In this document: piece after piece, positions 25,194 to 34,076 of the stretch
Layout of the letters: the number at the start of each line of letters is the position of its first letter
How positions within the stretch are numbered: position 1 is the first letter of the stretch
DNA from: Silvibacterium sp.
GTDB lineage: Bacteria > Acidobacteriota > Terriglobia > Terriglobales > Acidobacteriaceae
Length of the DNA stretch: 38,633 nt
Direction of reading: 5' to 3'
Assembly: GCA_019232935.1 (NCBI GenBank)
Contig: JAFAMZ010000383.1
Location: forward strand, 1-38,633
Program-made: the position numbers and the translations under genes
Notes under the pieces: model-generated
Told to the model about the DNA's origin: nothing
Seen by the model: the letters and a program-made list of their open reading frames with translations, nothing else
Database searches by the model: none

Positions 25194-26837
25194 CTATTTC
25201 TTGCCGCAGCCTGGGGCCTTGCCTGACGGCGGCCACAACTCGCTGAAGATCTGCACGGTAGTATCGGGAAAGTCCTTTGGGGTAATCGTGTCCCCGAAGT
25301 CCATGTATGGGACCTCGCCGTTCGATCCGATTCTTGTCCACTCCGAGCTCATCATCAGACGCGGATCACCTGTTCGCGCAAAGTGCACCCACATGGTTAC
25401 CATCTGATCGGAGAGCTTGCGGTCTGCTTCCGTAAAGTCGTCGGGAGCGTTCAGCGTGTGTCCGAAGACGTAGGCGATCTCTGCCGAGTGATACGAACCG
25501 AGGCCCAGCCGTTCAGCACGCGGGCTCACTCGGCTGAATCTGTACAGATACCCATGCGTCGCGCGTGCAACTGAGAATGTGCCATAAAGGAACAGTGAAT
25601 CAGATAACAACCGGTCTGCTGCTGCATGAAGCTGTTCGGGTGCGGGAGACGGAGGCGCATACCTGGTGAGAACCTGCTTCCCGCAGGGCGCGAACGCCTG
25701 CTCCACCCACCCATTGAGGCTGTCTGCATTTGCCGGATGATAATGCGTCAGGAACAGATTTCCTTCATTCGTGTTCGTACCCGCCATCACGGGGATATGG
25801 ATGAAGCGGCCCTCGGCGTAGAGCCTGGCAAGCTGATCGGAGATAACATACCCATCCGCAAACGGCGTCCACGCCAGGTGCACGCTGTTGGGATCGTCCA
25901 GCGGCGTCGCTGCCCGAAGCCGCGTCCTGCCCGTGCCGCCCGGCCCGAACAGCTTCTTCGAAGCCGAGTAGGACTGCTCCATGACGGCATCGGCAGAGAG
26001 CGCCCGCAGGTCTGCGATGTGCGGCCCAACCGCCAGTCCTACCGCCTCCATATTGGTGATGCCGCGATAGTCGCGCTTCAGTTCAGGTTCAGGAGTCATC
26101 AGCAGCCCGGGGCTCTCGAGGATCGCCTTGTCAAAGAGTCCCCTGGCCAGAGGCGAGGCCATCAGGTACGCAATACTCGAAGCGCCGGCCGATTCGCCGA
26201 ATACCGTCACATTACGCGGATCGCCCCCGAACGCGGCGATATTTTCCCGCAGCCAGCGAAGCGCGGCGATCTGGTCGAGGAGGGCGTAGTTCCCTGAGGT
26301 GTGATTCGGGGATTCGGCAGTCAGCTCCGGATGCGCCATGTAGCCGAAGACACCCATTCTGTAATTGATCGTCACCAGCACCACGCCTCGCATGGCCAAA
26401 CGCGTGCCGTCGAAGCTGGCCTGAGAGCCTGCACCTGAAACAAACGACCCGCCATGTATCCACACCATCACGGGCGCCGCCTGCGCAGTCTTGATCGACG
26501 GAGTCCAGACATTCAGATACAGGCAGTCCTCACTCATATCTGAGCGAGAAATGCTCATGAGACGCGACTCCGGCTGCATGCATACCGGCCCGAACTTCGT
26601 CGCGTCCCTCACTCCTGTCCACGCCTCCGCGGGCCGCGGTTCCCGCCAGCGAAGGTCCCCCACCGGAGGCGCGGCATAAGGAACTCCCTTGAATGCGAAC
26701 GGTCCCATGCCGGTCGCCGCGCCCTCCAGTTCACCCTGCGCGACGCGTACGTGCGCCGGCGAAATCTGCGCGTCTTGTGCAACTGCGAAGAGAGCGGTGC
26801 AGAACAGAAAAATCAGAGCGGGAAATCGCAGTTGCAT
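25194..26837 (-). CDS. Secreted type-B carboxylesterase
   Basis: A 547-residue alpha/beta hydrolase exported by a signal peptide (ALIFLFCTALFAVAQ). It has EDCLYLNVW at 103-111, the oxyanion motif IHGGSFVSGAG from 127 and the nucleophile Ser216 in FGESAGAS. The probable acid is in TNTNEGN and the His in SYHSAEIAYVFG. The family hydrolyses carboxylic esters. The start at 26837 has GGGAG 6 nt upstream; a longer in-frame start at 26936 would overlap the divergent murC gene and displace the signal peptide. It is transcribed divergently from murC, 72 nt apart. Confidence 0.93.
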   Translation of the reverse strand: MQLRFPALIFLFCTALFAVAQDAQISPAHVRVAQGELEGAATGMGPFAFKGVPYAAPPVGDLRWREPRPAEAWTGVRDATKFGPVCMQPESRLMSISRSDMSEDCLYLNVWTPSIKTAQAAPVMVWIHGGSFVSGAGSQASFDGTRLAMRGVVLVTINYRMGVFGYMAHPELTAESPNHTSGNYALLDQIAALRWLRENIAAFGGDPRNVTVFGESAGASSIAYLMASPLARGLFDKAILESPGLLMTPEPELKRDYRGITNMEAVGLAVGPHIADLRALSADAVMEQSYSASKKLFGPGGTGRTRLRAATPLDDPNSVHLAWTPFADGYVISDQLARLYAEGRFIHIPVMAGTNTNEGNLFLTHYHPANADSLNGWVEQAFAPCGKQVLTRYAPPSPAPEQLHAAADRLLSDSLFLYGTFSVARATHGYLYRFSRVSPRAERLGLGSYHSAEIAYVFGHTLNAPDDFTEADRKLSDQMVTMWVHFARTGDPRLMMSSEWTRIGSNGEVPYMDFGDTITPKDFPDTTVQIFSELWPPSGKAPGCGKK

Positions 26838-26909
26838 CGGAAACTCCCAGGAAAGACGCTGATAGAGTAACTTATGCGGTAGTCCCACGGCGTCGCAGTT
26901 TGAACTTTC

Positions 26910-28295
26910 ATGTTTCTCAAACCACAGCGTGTTCATTTCATCGGGATCGGCGGCATCGGAATGAGCGGCATTGCCGAGATCCTGCTCAATCTAGGCAACG
27001 CCGTCAGCGGTTCCGATCTGCGTAATACATTCATCACTGAGCGGCTCGCCTCGCTGGGAGCCACCATCTTCGAGGGGCACGCAGCAGCGAACGTTATTGG
27101 CGCGGGAGTCGTCGTTACGAGTTCCGCGGTGAGCGAGCGCAATCCCGAGGTCATCGAGGCGCACCGCCGCAAAATTCCCGTCATCCCCCGAGCCGAGATG
27201 CTTGCCGAGTTGATGCGTCTCAAATATGGCATTGCCGTTGCCGGTATGCACGGCAAGACGACAACCACCTCCATGATCGCCACCATCCTCGCCGCCGGAG
27301 GCCTCGATCCCACCGTGGTAGTCGGCGGGCGAGTGGATGCCATGGGCTCGAACGCCCGACTCGGCAAGTCTCAGTACCTCGTCGCCGAGGCTGATGAGAG
27401 CGACCGCTCTTTCCTGAAGCTGTCGCCCATTCTCTCGGTGGTCACCAACCTCGATCGCGAGCACATGGATTGCTACCGCGACATGGCCGACGTCGAGTCC
27501 GCCTTCATCGAATTCATGGATCGGGTTCCGTTTTACGGGGCCTGCGTCGCCTGCCTCGACAATCCTCAACTCGCCGCCATACTGCCGCGCGTCCGCCGCA
27601 AAGTCTTCACTTACGGCACGGAGACCCACGCAGATTTCGTGCTCCGCATGTTGCCCGCGGCAGACGGCGTCTACTCGCGCTTTGAGATAGCCACCTGCGA
27701 CGGCTGCGTCCTCGGCCCCTTCGAACTGCACGTCCCCGGTGCGCACAATGTCCTCAACGCCACCGCAGCCATCGCCATCGCTGCTCAGCTCGAGATCAGG
27801 ACTGGCCACATCGCGGAGGGCCTCCAAAACTTCCGCGGAGTCGACCGTCGCTTCCAGCTCAAAGGTTGTGTCCATGGCATCGCTGTGGTGGACGATTACG
27901 GCCATCACCCTACGGAGATTCGCGCCACTCTGCGCGCTGCGCGCGACTGTAACTACAGCCGCATTCACGTCATCTTTCAGCCGCACCGCTACACCCGCAC
28001 CCGCGACCTCTTCGAGGAATTCCTAACCGCCTTCGACGATGCGACCACGGTCGAGATCCTCGACATCTACGCTGCAAGTGAAGATCCCATCAATGGCATC
28101 ACCTCACAGGCTCTTGTCGCTGCGATGCGCCACTCCGGCGTGGAATACGCTTCATCCGCGGACCAGGCTGTCGGGCGCGTAGTCGAACGCGCTGGGCCCA
28201 ACGACGTGATCCTGACCCTGGGCGCCGGGAGCGTATCGCAAATTGCGCCTCGCGTCGTGGAGAGGCTCGGAGCCCTTCACACGAATCCTGTATGA
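26910..28295 (+). CDS. murC: UDP-N-acetylmuramate--L-alanine ligase MurC
   Basis: A 461-residue cytoplasmic Mur ligase adding L-Ala to UDP-MurNAc. It has an N-terminal HFIGIGGIGMSGIAE nucleotide-sugar loop, ATP loop GMHGKTT at 112-118, EADESDRSF, TNLDREHMD, HNVLNATAAIAIA, DDYGHHPTEI and FQPHRYTRT, all diagnostic of MurC. Length is normal. No clear ribosome site precedes the ATG. In many bacteria murC directly follows murG. Here about 3.9 kb of minus-strand genes lie between them. Confidence 0.97.
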   Translation: MFLKPQRVHFIGIGGIGMSGIAEILLNLGNAVSGSDLRNTFITERLASLGATIFEGHAAANVIGAGVVVTSSAVSERNPEVIEAHRRKIPVIPRAEMLAELMRLKYGIAVAGMHGKTTTTSMIATILAAGGLDPTVVVGGRVDAMGSNARLGKSQYLVAEADESDRSFLKLSPILSVVTNLDREHMDCYRDMADVESAFIEFMDRVPFYGACVACLDNPQLAAILPRVRRKVFTYGTETHADFVLRMLPAADGVYSRFEIATCDGCVLGPFELHVPGAHNVLNATAAIAIAAQLEIRTGHIAEGLQNFRGVDRRFQLKGCVHGIAVVDDYGHHPTEIRATLRAARDCNYSRIHVIFQPHRYTRTRDLFEEFLTAFDDATTVEILDIYAASEDPINGITSQALVAAMRHSGVEYASSADQAVGRVVERAGPNDVILTLGAGSVSQIAPRVVERLGALHTNPV

Positions 28296-28317
28296 CATCG
28301 GGCAGTTTTTGTGTACG

Positions 28318-28812
28318 ATGACTGCTGCCATGCAAGCCCGGTCCTTCGTCTCCCTCAGCCTGGCCCTGCTCCTGGCTGCTGCCTCTGCCGATGCGGAAAA
28401 ACTCAAGGGATTCTACAGCGGCAGCGGAGGCCTCAGCGAGGATGTCCATCGGGTTGTCATGGTGCAGTTCGCCGAAGACGGCACCGTGCTCGTTCAGCAG
28501 AATTGGATCAACCGCGAACCGCAGGTCTGGCACGCTCACTGGACCCAGCAAGGCAAAAAGGTCACCATCACCTTTGATCCAACGAAGCAATTTCCCAGAC
28601 TTGCTCCGCTCGTCATGAATATCAAGCATGGCACGCTGGTTCCCGAGACATGGGACAGCGCCGCTCTCGGCCCGCTCGGCCCTCCCACTCTCGCTCCGTT
28701 CGGCGGGAAGAATGTCCTCAAGCATAGCGTCGCCTCCTGCGTAAGCCTCGCCAATAATGACCCAAGTCTGCGCGATTGCACGCAGTGGGAAACGCGAGTC
28801 CCCATCAATTGA
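28318..28812 (+). CDS. Small secreted protein of unknown function
   Basis: A 164-residue protein with a signal peptide (SFVSLSLALLLAAASADA). Its mature part is beta-rich (KLKGFYSGSGGLSEDVHRVVMVQFAEDGTVLV, QNWINREPQVWHAHW), with two cysteines near the C-terminus that could form a disulfide. I do not recognise a family. The start could be ATG 28318 or ATG 28330; neither has a clear ribosome site. It follows murC by 22 nt and precedes the exported beta-propeller gene by 24 nt, so a shared transcript is possible. Confidence 0.68.
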   Translation: MTAAMQARSFVSLSLALLLAAASADAEKLKGFYSGSGGLSEDVHRVVMVQFAEDGTVLVQQNWINREPQVWHAHWTQQGKKVTITFDPTKQFPRLAPLVMNIKHGTLVPETWDSAALGPLGPPTLAPFGGKNVLKHSVASCVSLANNDPSLRDCTQWETRVPIN

Positions 28813-28836
28813 CCTTGAACCCTTCAGGAGTCGACC

Positions 28837-30807
28837 ATGAAGCGCAGAACGTTCCTATCGCTTTCCGCCGGCGCCGCTGCCTACAACCTTGCCAAACCCA
28901 TTGCCCATGCCGAGGCCCCTACCTCGGGCATCATGTCGCCCGTCCTCACCAGGGCCTATGACAACAGCCGCTCGGGAACGACGCTGAACGAGACGATCCT
29001 CACTCAGGACAATGTCAGTACCAAGGGGATCCGCAAATACTTCTCCCTCTACATGGAGGGAGACGCCCGGGGAGCCGAGTCCCAGACTCTGATCCTGCCG
29101 AAAGTACCCGTCTGCGACGGCACCACCCGCGATGTAGCGGTCGTTTCCAGCATGAACAACCTCGTCTGGTGCTACGACGCCAACAACTCAGACATCCTCT
29201 GGGTCACCAAGCTTGGCGTACCCGTCAAAGGCAGCAGCGCCATCGACATGCATAACATCAACGATCACTGGGGCGTCTTATCCACCGGTGTACTCGATCC
29301 CGATACGCGCCGCTGGTACGGCGTCGCCTGGACGTCGCCCGATGAAGATCCCAAAAAAGGCACTCATCACATACACGTACTTAACCTCCGCGATGGCACT
29401 CACGCCCACGAACCCCTGGCTCTCACCTCCGAGGAATACGCCCCTGGGCATGGCCTGCCTGTGCAGAAGTACGGCAGCACCATGCGCAAGCAGCGCTCGG
29501 GCCTCCTCATGACCGAAGTCAACGGCACGAAGACCATCTTCTTCGCCTCCGGTTCCGTCCTCGAAACGACGAATGGAGCTGCGGGCTGGATTTTCGCCTA
29601 CGATGTGGCCTCGCACCGCATCTCCGCCGCGCTGGCCATGAGCGGAGGCTACGGCGCCGGCATTTGGATGGCCGGTTCCGGCCTGTGCGCCGACAAAGAA
29701 GGTTACGTCTACGGGATGACCGGGAATGGCAGCTTTGATGCTGTCTCCGACTGGGGCGAGACCGTCTTCAAGGTAAAGTACACGCCGCCCGAAGGCGAAA
29801 AGCGCGGCTCCCTCGCGGTGGTTGACTGGTGGACCCCATACACCGATGCCGGCCGGATCGGCGAAGACCCGACGCAATCGGCGCCCAGCGCCTTCAGGGC
29901 CGGGAGGCTCACACCGAAGGTATCCGGCGTCAGCGCTCCTTCGGCCGCGCATACGGGTATGCCCGTGAACAGCGGTATGGACCGTAACCTCGTCAACGCC
30001 CCGACGGTTGGCAAAGTGACCAGCACCAAACCCAACGAGAAGGAAGTAAGCGAAGGCTTCGCAGACGAGGATCTCGGCTCGGCCGGCCTCTCGCTTATTC
30101 CCGAATACGGCATCGCCCTGGCCTGCGGCAAAGACGGCATAGCGTATGAGGTCAACATCCACAACATGGGCAAGACCAAGCCCGCTGACTTTGCCAACAC
30201 CGCCTCCAACTACGCCAAGCTTCTGCAACCGCCAGTGTGGTACACGTACACGCCGGATCCGAACATCGATAACACTCCGCAGGACTCCAGCACCCTCGAC
30301 TTCATCTATGACAACAAAACCCGCCACATGCATTCGACCTCAGTCCAGTACAAGAGCCCGGCTCATGGTCTTATGCTCTTCTGCTGGGGGGAAAACTCAC
30401 GCCTCCGCGCCTGGTCGATGACTCCAAAGGGCGTGCTGAAACTGCTCGCGGAGAGCGCCGAAACCGCCTCGGCCAAATCCGCCAAGCCCGGCGGAGGAAT
30501 GTCAGGAGGTTTTATGAGCCTCTCGGCCAATGCCGAGAAACCCGGCACGGCGCTCCTCTGGGCGATCATTCCTTACGGGGACGCCAACTCGGAAATCACT
30601 CCGGGACGCCTCGTCTGCTACGACCCGGAAAATTTTGTTCCCGGCCCATACGGCGGAGGCAGTCAGATCAAGGTTCTATGGGATTGCGAACCGTGGAACC
30701 TCACCTTTTCCGATCCCAAGTTCAACGTCCCCGTCGTGAGCGGAGGCAAAATCTTCGTGCCGACTTATGACGGCCGAGTTGACGTCTACGGTCTGGCCGG
30801 CAGCTAG
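28837..30807 (+). CDS. Exported PQQ-like beta-propeller protein (Tat-type signal)
   Basis: A 656-residue protein starting MKRRTFLSLSAGAAAYNLAKPIAHA, a twin-arginine-like signal (RRTFL) followed by a modest hydrophobic stretch. The body has repeated propeller-like strands with Trp and Gly-rich turns (VVSSMNNLVWCYDANNSDILW, GWIFAYDVASHRI, GKIFVPTYDGRVDVYG at the end), as in PQQ-binding-like quinoproteins. No clear PQQ ligand set or haem motif (CxxCH) is visible, so dehydrogenase activity is not supported. AGGAG lies upstream of the ATG. Confidence 0.78.
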   Translation: MKRRTFLSLSAGAAAYNLAKPIAHAEAPTSGIMSPVLTRAYDNSRSGTTLNETILTQDNVSTKGIRKYFSLYMEGDARGAESQTLILPKVPVCDGTTRDVAVVSSMNNLVWCYDANNSDILWVTKLGVPVKGSSAIDMHNINDHWGVLSTGVLDPDTRRWYGVAWTSPDEDPKKGTHHIHVLNLRDGTHAHEPLALTSEEYAPGHGLPVQKYGSTMRKQRSGLLMTEVNGTKTIFFASGSVLETTNGAAGWIFAYDVASHRISAALAMSGGYGAGIWMAGSGLCADKEGYVYGMTGNGSFDAVSDWGETVFKVKYTPPEGEKRGSLAVVDWWTPYTDAGRIGEDPTQSAPSAFRAGRLTPKVSGVSAPSAAHTGMPVNSGMDRNLVNAPTVGKVTSTKPNEKEVSEGFADEDLGSAGLSLIPEYGIALACGKDGIAYEVNIHNMGKTKPADFANTASNYAKLLQPPVWYTYTPDPNIDNTPQDSSTLDFIYDNKTRHMHSTSVQYKSPAHGLMLFCWGENSRLRAWSMTPKGVLKLLAESAETASAKSAKPGGGMSGGFMSLSANAEKPGTALLWAIIPYGDANSEITPGRLVCYDPENFVPGPYGGGSQIKVLWDCEPWNLTFSDPKFNVPVVSGGKIFVPTYDGRVDVYGLAGS

Positions 30808-30817
30808 TAGTGGCGGC

Positions 30818-30842
30818 GGACCCCTCAGCTACTGAGGCGTCC
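30818..30842. other. Intergenic hairpin after the beta-propeller gene
   Basis: GGAC-C-CCTCAG pairs with CTGAGG-C-GTCC around a 3-nt CTA loop, giving 10 bp with one C-C mismatch. It begins 11 nt after the stop. No U tract follows on the plus strand, so it is either a factor-assisted terminator or a processing element. Confidence 0.45.
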
Positions 30843-30881
30843 ACCGGTCCGACAAGATAATCTGTCTGCTAAGGAGGCAAC

Positions 30882-31283
30882 ATGAGCAGCTCTCTGGAAG
30901 CATCTGCCGACAAGGCTGGAATCACCGCAGTCCGCAATGCGTGGCGCGACGCCGTGGCTGCGGGAGACGCCGCACGGCTGGCCGACTTGATGGCCTACGA
31001 CGTCGTTGCTGTGCACGCCGATGGACGGGGCACACGGGGCCAGGATGACGTAAAGAAGTTCCTGCTGAATTCCTTTGACCGCTTCGACATATCGGGAACC
31101 ATCAGGTCATCGGATATCGTCACTCACGGCATGTGGGCGGTGGAGATCGATCAGGTTGACCTCAAGAGATCCCAGTTCGGCAGTGGAGCCTCCACGGATA
31201 CTTCGCTCCAGGCTGTCTTTGTCTTCGCACGGCAACTCGACGACTCCTGGAAGGTCGCCCGCATCATCGAGCTGCCGGACTGA
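30882..31283 (+). CDS. SnoaL/DUF4440-like NTF2-fold protein
   Basis: A 133-residue cytoplasmic protein with the NTF2-fold pattern: helix VRNAWRDAVAAGDAARLADLM, then YDVVAVHADGRGTRGQDDVKKFL, and closing strands SLQAVFVFARQLDDSWKVARIIEL. Such proteins are small ligand-binding or isomerase-like domains, and this one's role is unknown. A strong TAAGGAGG lies about 4 nt before the ATG. It converges with the S10 peptidase gene. Confidence 0.82.
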   Translation: MSSSLEASADKAGITAVRNAWRDAVAAGDAARLADLMAYDVVAVHADGRGTRGQDDVKKFLLNSFDRFDISGTIRSSDIVTHGMWAVEIDQVDLKRSQFGSGASTDTSLQAVFVFARQLDDSWKVARIIELPD

Positions 31284-31307
31284 TCGTCGATGAGCAGATC
31301 CACGCGC

Positions 31308-32882
31308 TCAGTGCTTGTTCACCATATCCATGACGTCGCTGCGCAGTTGCATCCGGCTGCCTTCGCGCGTGTAGAACATGTGACCTCCGCGATATTCGTG
31401 CACCGAGACGCGACTCGAGTCGCTACCCATTTGCGGCATCTGGTTTACCGTCAGGATCGAACCCATGAATGGGCAGGAGAGATCGTTCCAGCCATGCGCA
31501 ATCACTACTCGCATCTTCGGATCGGCGGCCACAGCCTGGCGCAGGTCCTCGACTGATCCTTTACGTAGCTCCTCACTGTGGAAATCCCACAACCGGTTTA
31601 CCTCATACGAGAGCGCGTTGTACCGGGCATCCACCTTCCAGCCGACCGTGCGGACGTCGAAGTCCACCATGGCTGTGGTCATGGGGGCAATGAGCGTCTC
31701 GAGTAGTGGATCGCCGAAGCGCTGCTCCGCCGAATACGGGAACGGATCGTATGACGTCACGTTCGAGTCGTAGACCGACCCTATCTTGCCTTCCTCGCGG
31801 TGTACCTCGCGCAGGTAAGCGCCAATTTCCAACCGCCCTCCCGCATATTTCACAAACTGTGGATCGAGCCCGGTGAGCGCGGTAACTTGCTTGATGATGC
31901 GCTGCGTGGCCTCAGGATCCGTGCGGCCTTTGAACAGGTCGGTGGCATACTCGCCGAAGGTGTAGGAGATGACCTGTTGCATTGCCTCGGGCGTCAACTT
32001 GTTCTGGCGCTCCAGATGAGCTGCGGTGATCGAGGGCAGCGTGACCATCCAGGGAATGGGCGAGACATCGCCGTTCTGCTCGATGGTGGGATTGAGGTAT
32101 GGCGAGACAAGAACCACTCCGTTCATCGCTACGCCGAGCTGCGTCTGAAGATAGTGGGTGATGCGCGGCCCACGAAACCCGCCGTAACTTTCACCTACCA
32201 GATACTTGCGTGAGCCGAGGCGGTTGTTCTTGACCAGCCAGTCATAAATCACGCGGGAAAGATACTCGATGTCGGGAACCGTGCTGTAGAACAGCTTCTT
32301 CGCCTCTGCTTCCGGCACCTCGGCACGGCTGAATCCGGTCCCGATGGGATCGATGAAGACCAGGTCGGTAAAGTCGAGCCACGTTCCGGGATTATCGACC
32401 AGTCTCGCCGGATCCGAGGGACTGTCCCCTTCATTCCCCGCCCCTTCCAGGTGTTTCGGCCCGATAGCTCCGAAGTTCAGATAAACCGAGGCGGCGCCGG
32501 GGCCGCCGTTAAAGGCGAAGGTAACGGGGCGGTCCGGCACATCGACGGTGTATGCCGTGAAAACGACCTGACCGGCCTCCTTGCCATCTTTGTCTCGCGT
32601 GGCCAGCGTACCCACGGTAACCGTATAGCGCAGCGCTTTTCCGTTTAACTGTATGCCCTGCTCAACGTGAGCGTCGGGCGGCAGTGGCGGCTGGGCTTTC
32701 TCCTTATCCGATTTGTCGGATTTCTCTGACTTCTCAGCGCCCGCCACGGCAGCTTTTTCCGGTGGCTTGTTGCTGTCCGCCGTTTGAGCGCAGGCCGGAC
32801 GGCTCGCAAACGCGGCTGCGCAGCAGACTGCGACTATAAGCGCAGTGAGGCTGGCAGAATTTCTCGGACCGTGCAGTTTCAT
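31308..32882 (-). CDS. Secreted S10 family serine carboxypeptidase
   Basis: A 524-residue exported peptidase. A signal peptide (LTALIVAVCCAAAFASRPACA) is followed by a charged linker rich in Lys/Glu/Ser/Asp (about residues 39-63), then the alpha/beta hydrolase. It has FNGGPGAAS at 124-132 (oxyanion region), nucleophile Ser232 in GESYGG, the Asp in AHGWNDLSCPF and the His in EYRGGHMFY. It removes C-terminal residues from peptides, probably in the periplasm or outside the cell. The start at 32882 puts the signal peptide at the N-terminus; a GTG at 32897 is the alternative. Confidence 0.92.
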   Translation of the reverse strand: MKLHGPRNSASLTALIVAVCCAAAFASRPACAQTADSNKPPEKAAVAGAEKSEKSDKSDKEKAQPPLPPDAHVEQGIQLNGKALRYTVTVGTLATRDKDGKEAGQVVFTAYTVDVPDRPVTFAFNGGPGAASVYLNFGAIGPKHLEGAGNEGDSPSDPARLVDNPGTWLDFTDLVFIDPIGTGFSRAEVPEAEAKKLFYSTVPDIEYLSRVIYDWLVKNNRLGSRKYLVGESYGGFRGPRITHYLQTQLGVAMNGVVLVSPYLNPTIEQNGDVSPIPWMVTLPSITAAHLERQNKLTPEAMQQVISYTFGEYATDLFKGRTDPEATQRIIKQVTALTGLDPQFVKYAGGRLEIGAYLREVHREEGKIGSVYDSNVTSYDPFPYSAEQRFGDPLLETLIAPMTTAMVDFDVRTVGWKVDARYNALSYEVNRLWDFHSEELRKGSVEDLRQAVAADPKMRVVIAHGWNDLSCPFMGSILTVNQMPQMGSDSSRVSVHEYRGGHMFYTREGSRMQLRSDVMDMVNKH

Positions 32883-33024
32883 GTGGATACCATACACGGA
32901 CTTCAGATACGGAGCCGCTGGAAAACACCGGGTTCGCTCATGCTCCGTGACCCGGCAAATCGATCATGACGATGCTGCATCGTGCGGCGCTGCTTCGCGA
33001 TCTATCTTTGTGAGGATTGCCATA

Positions 33025-34017
33025 ATGTCGAAAGGAAACGAGAAGGCATCCGGGCCGCCCGCCCGAAAGTCGGCGCACCCACCATCGCAAGCTGAGACCC
33101 ACCGCATGGCATCCGTCTGCGACGCGGTCATAAAAAAGGCCAGACATCTTGCCAAGGAATGCCGCATTAGCCATGGCGCGGGGTTCCGCCTGAAGGACCA
33201 TGACCCTGCGGAAACCATGGGCTTCGAATCCGAAGATCACCCGCTCGCTCGCGAGGCTCTCGAGTCCGGTGTCGAGATTCTTTCACAACTGCAGGACAAG
33301 CTTTACGCCCAGGACAAATGGGCCGTCCTGCTGATATTTCAAGGCATGGACGCGGCAGGAAAAGATGGAGTCGTGAAGCATGTCATGTCGGGTGTGAATC
33401 CCGCCGGCTGCCAGGTCTACTCCTTTAAGGAGCCATCCGCAGAGGACCTGGATCACGACTTTCTCTGGCGATGCATCAAGTGTCTACCCAACCGGGGACA
33501 TATCGGAATCTTCAACCGCAGCTATTACGAGGAGGTCCTGGTGGTCCGCGTGCATCCCCACCTGCTCGCGGCAGAGAAAGTCCCCTCGTCGCTGGTAACA
33601 AAAAATATCTGGACGGAGCGCTTCGAAGATATCTGCAACATGGAGCGTTACCTTTATCGCAACGGCATTGTGACTGCCAAGTTCTTCCTGAACCTTTCCA
33701 GAGACGAGCAGAAACGGCGTTTTCTCGAGCGAGTCGACAATCCCGACAAGAACTGGAAATTCTCCATTGCCGATGTCACCGAGCGAGAGTACTGGGACGA
33801 CTATCATAAAGCGTTCGAGGAGATGATCCGCAATACGGCCACCAGGGAGAGCCCTTGGTACGTTATCCCTGCCGACAATAAGTGGTTCGCCCGGATAGTT
33901 GTGTCCGCGGCTGTTATCCACACGCTCGACCGGCTTGATCTCTCCTACCCAAAGGTCGACAAGGAAAAGTTCGCGGAGATTAAGAAGGCCCGGGCTGCCC
34001 TGCTGAATTCCCGGTGA
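33025..34017 (+). CDS. ppk2: Polyphosphate kinase 2 family phosphotransferase
   Basis: A 330-residue cytoplasmic P-loop kinase that transfers phosphate between polyphosphate and nucleotides. Walker A is GMDAAGKDG at 107-115, and the Walker B region is GIFNRSYYEEVLVVRVHP from 161. A lid with NWKFSIADVTEREYWDDYHKAFEEM and the closing PWYVIPADNKWFAR are typical of the family. The N-terminal 30 residues are unstructured and Pro/Lys-rich. The start at 33025 has GAGG 9 nt upstream. Whether AMP, ADP or another nucleotide is the acceptor cannot be told. Confidence 0.93.
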   Translation: MSKGNEKASGPPARKSAHPPSQAETHRMASVCDAVIKKARHLAKECRISHGAGFRLKDHDPAETMGFESEDHPLAREALESGVEILSQLQDKLYAQDKWAVLLIFQGMDAAGKDGVVKHVMSGVNPAGCQVYSFKEPSAEDLDHDFLWRCIKCLPNRGHIGIFNRSYYEEVLVVRVHPHLLAAEKVPSSLVTKNIWTERFEDICNMERYLYRNGIVTAKFFLNLSRDEQKRRFLERVDNPDKNWKFSIADVTEREYWDDYHKAFEEMIRNTATRESPWYVIPADNKWFARIVVSAAVIHTLDRLDLSYPKVDKEKFAEIKKARAALLNSR

Positions 34018-34076
34018 CGGTTCGCCATCACTTTGGTATGGGAAGCTGATATCGCAGGCCAGGATTGCTGCGTCTG

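Noticed and set aside
29278-30333. 351-codon minus-strand open frame
   Set aside because: Antisense to the exported beta-propeller gene, with no domain and no ribosome site.
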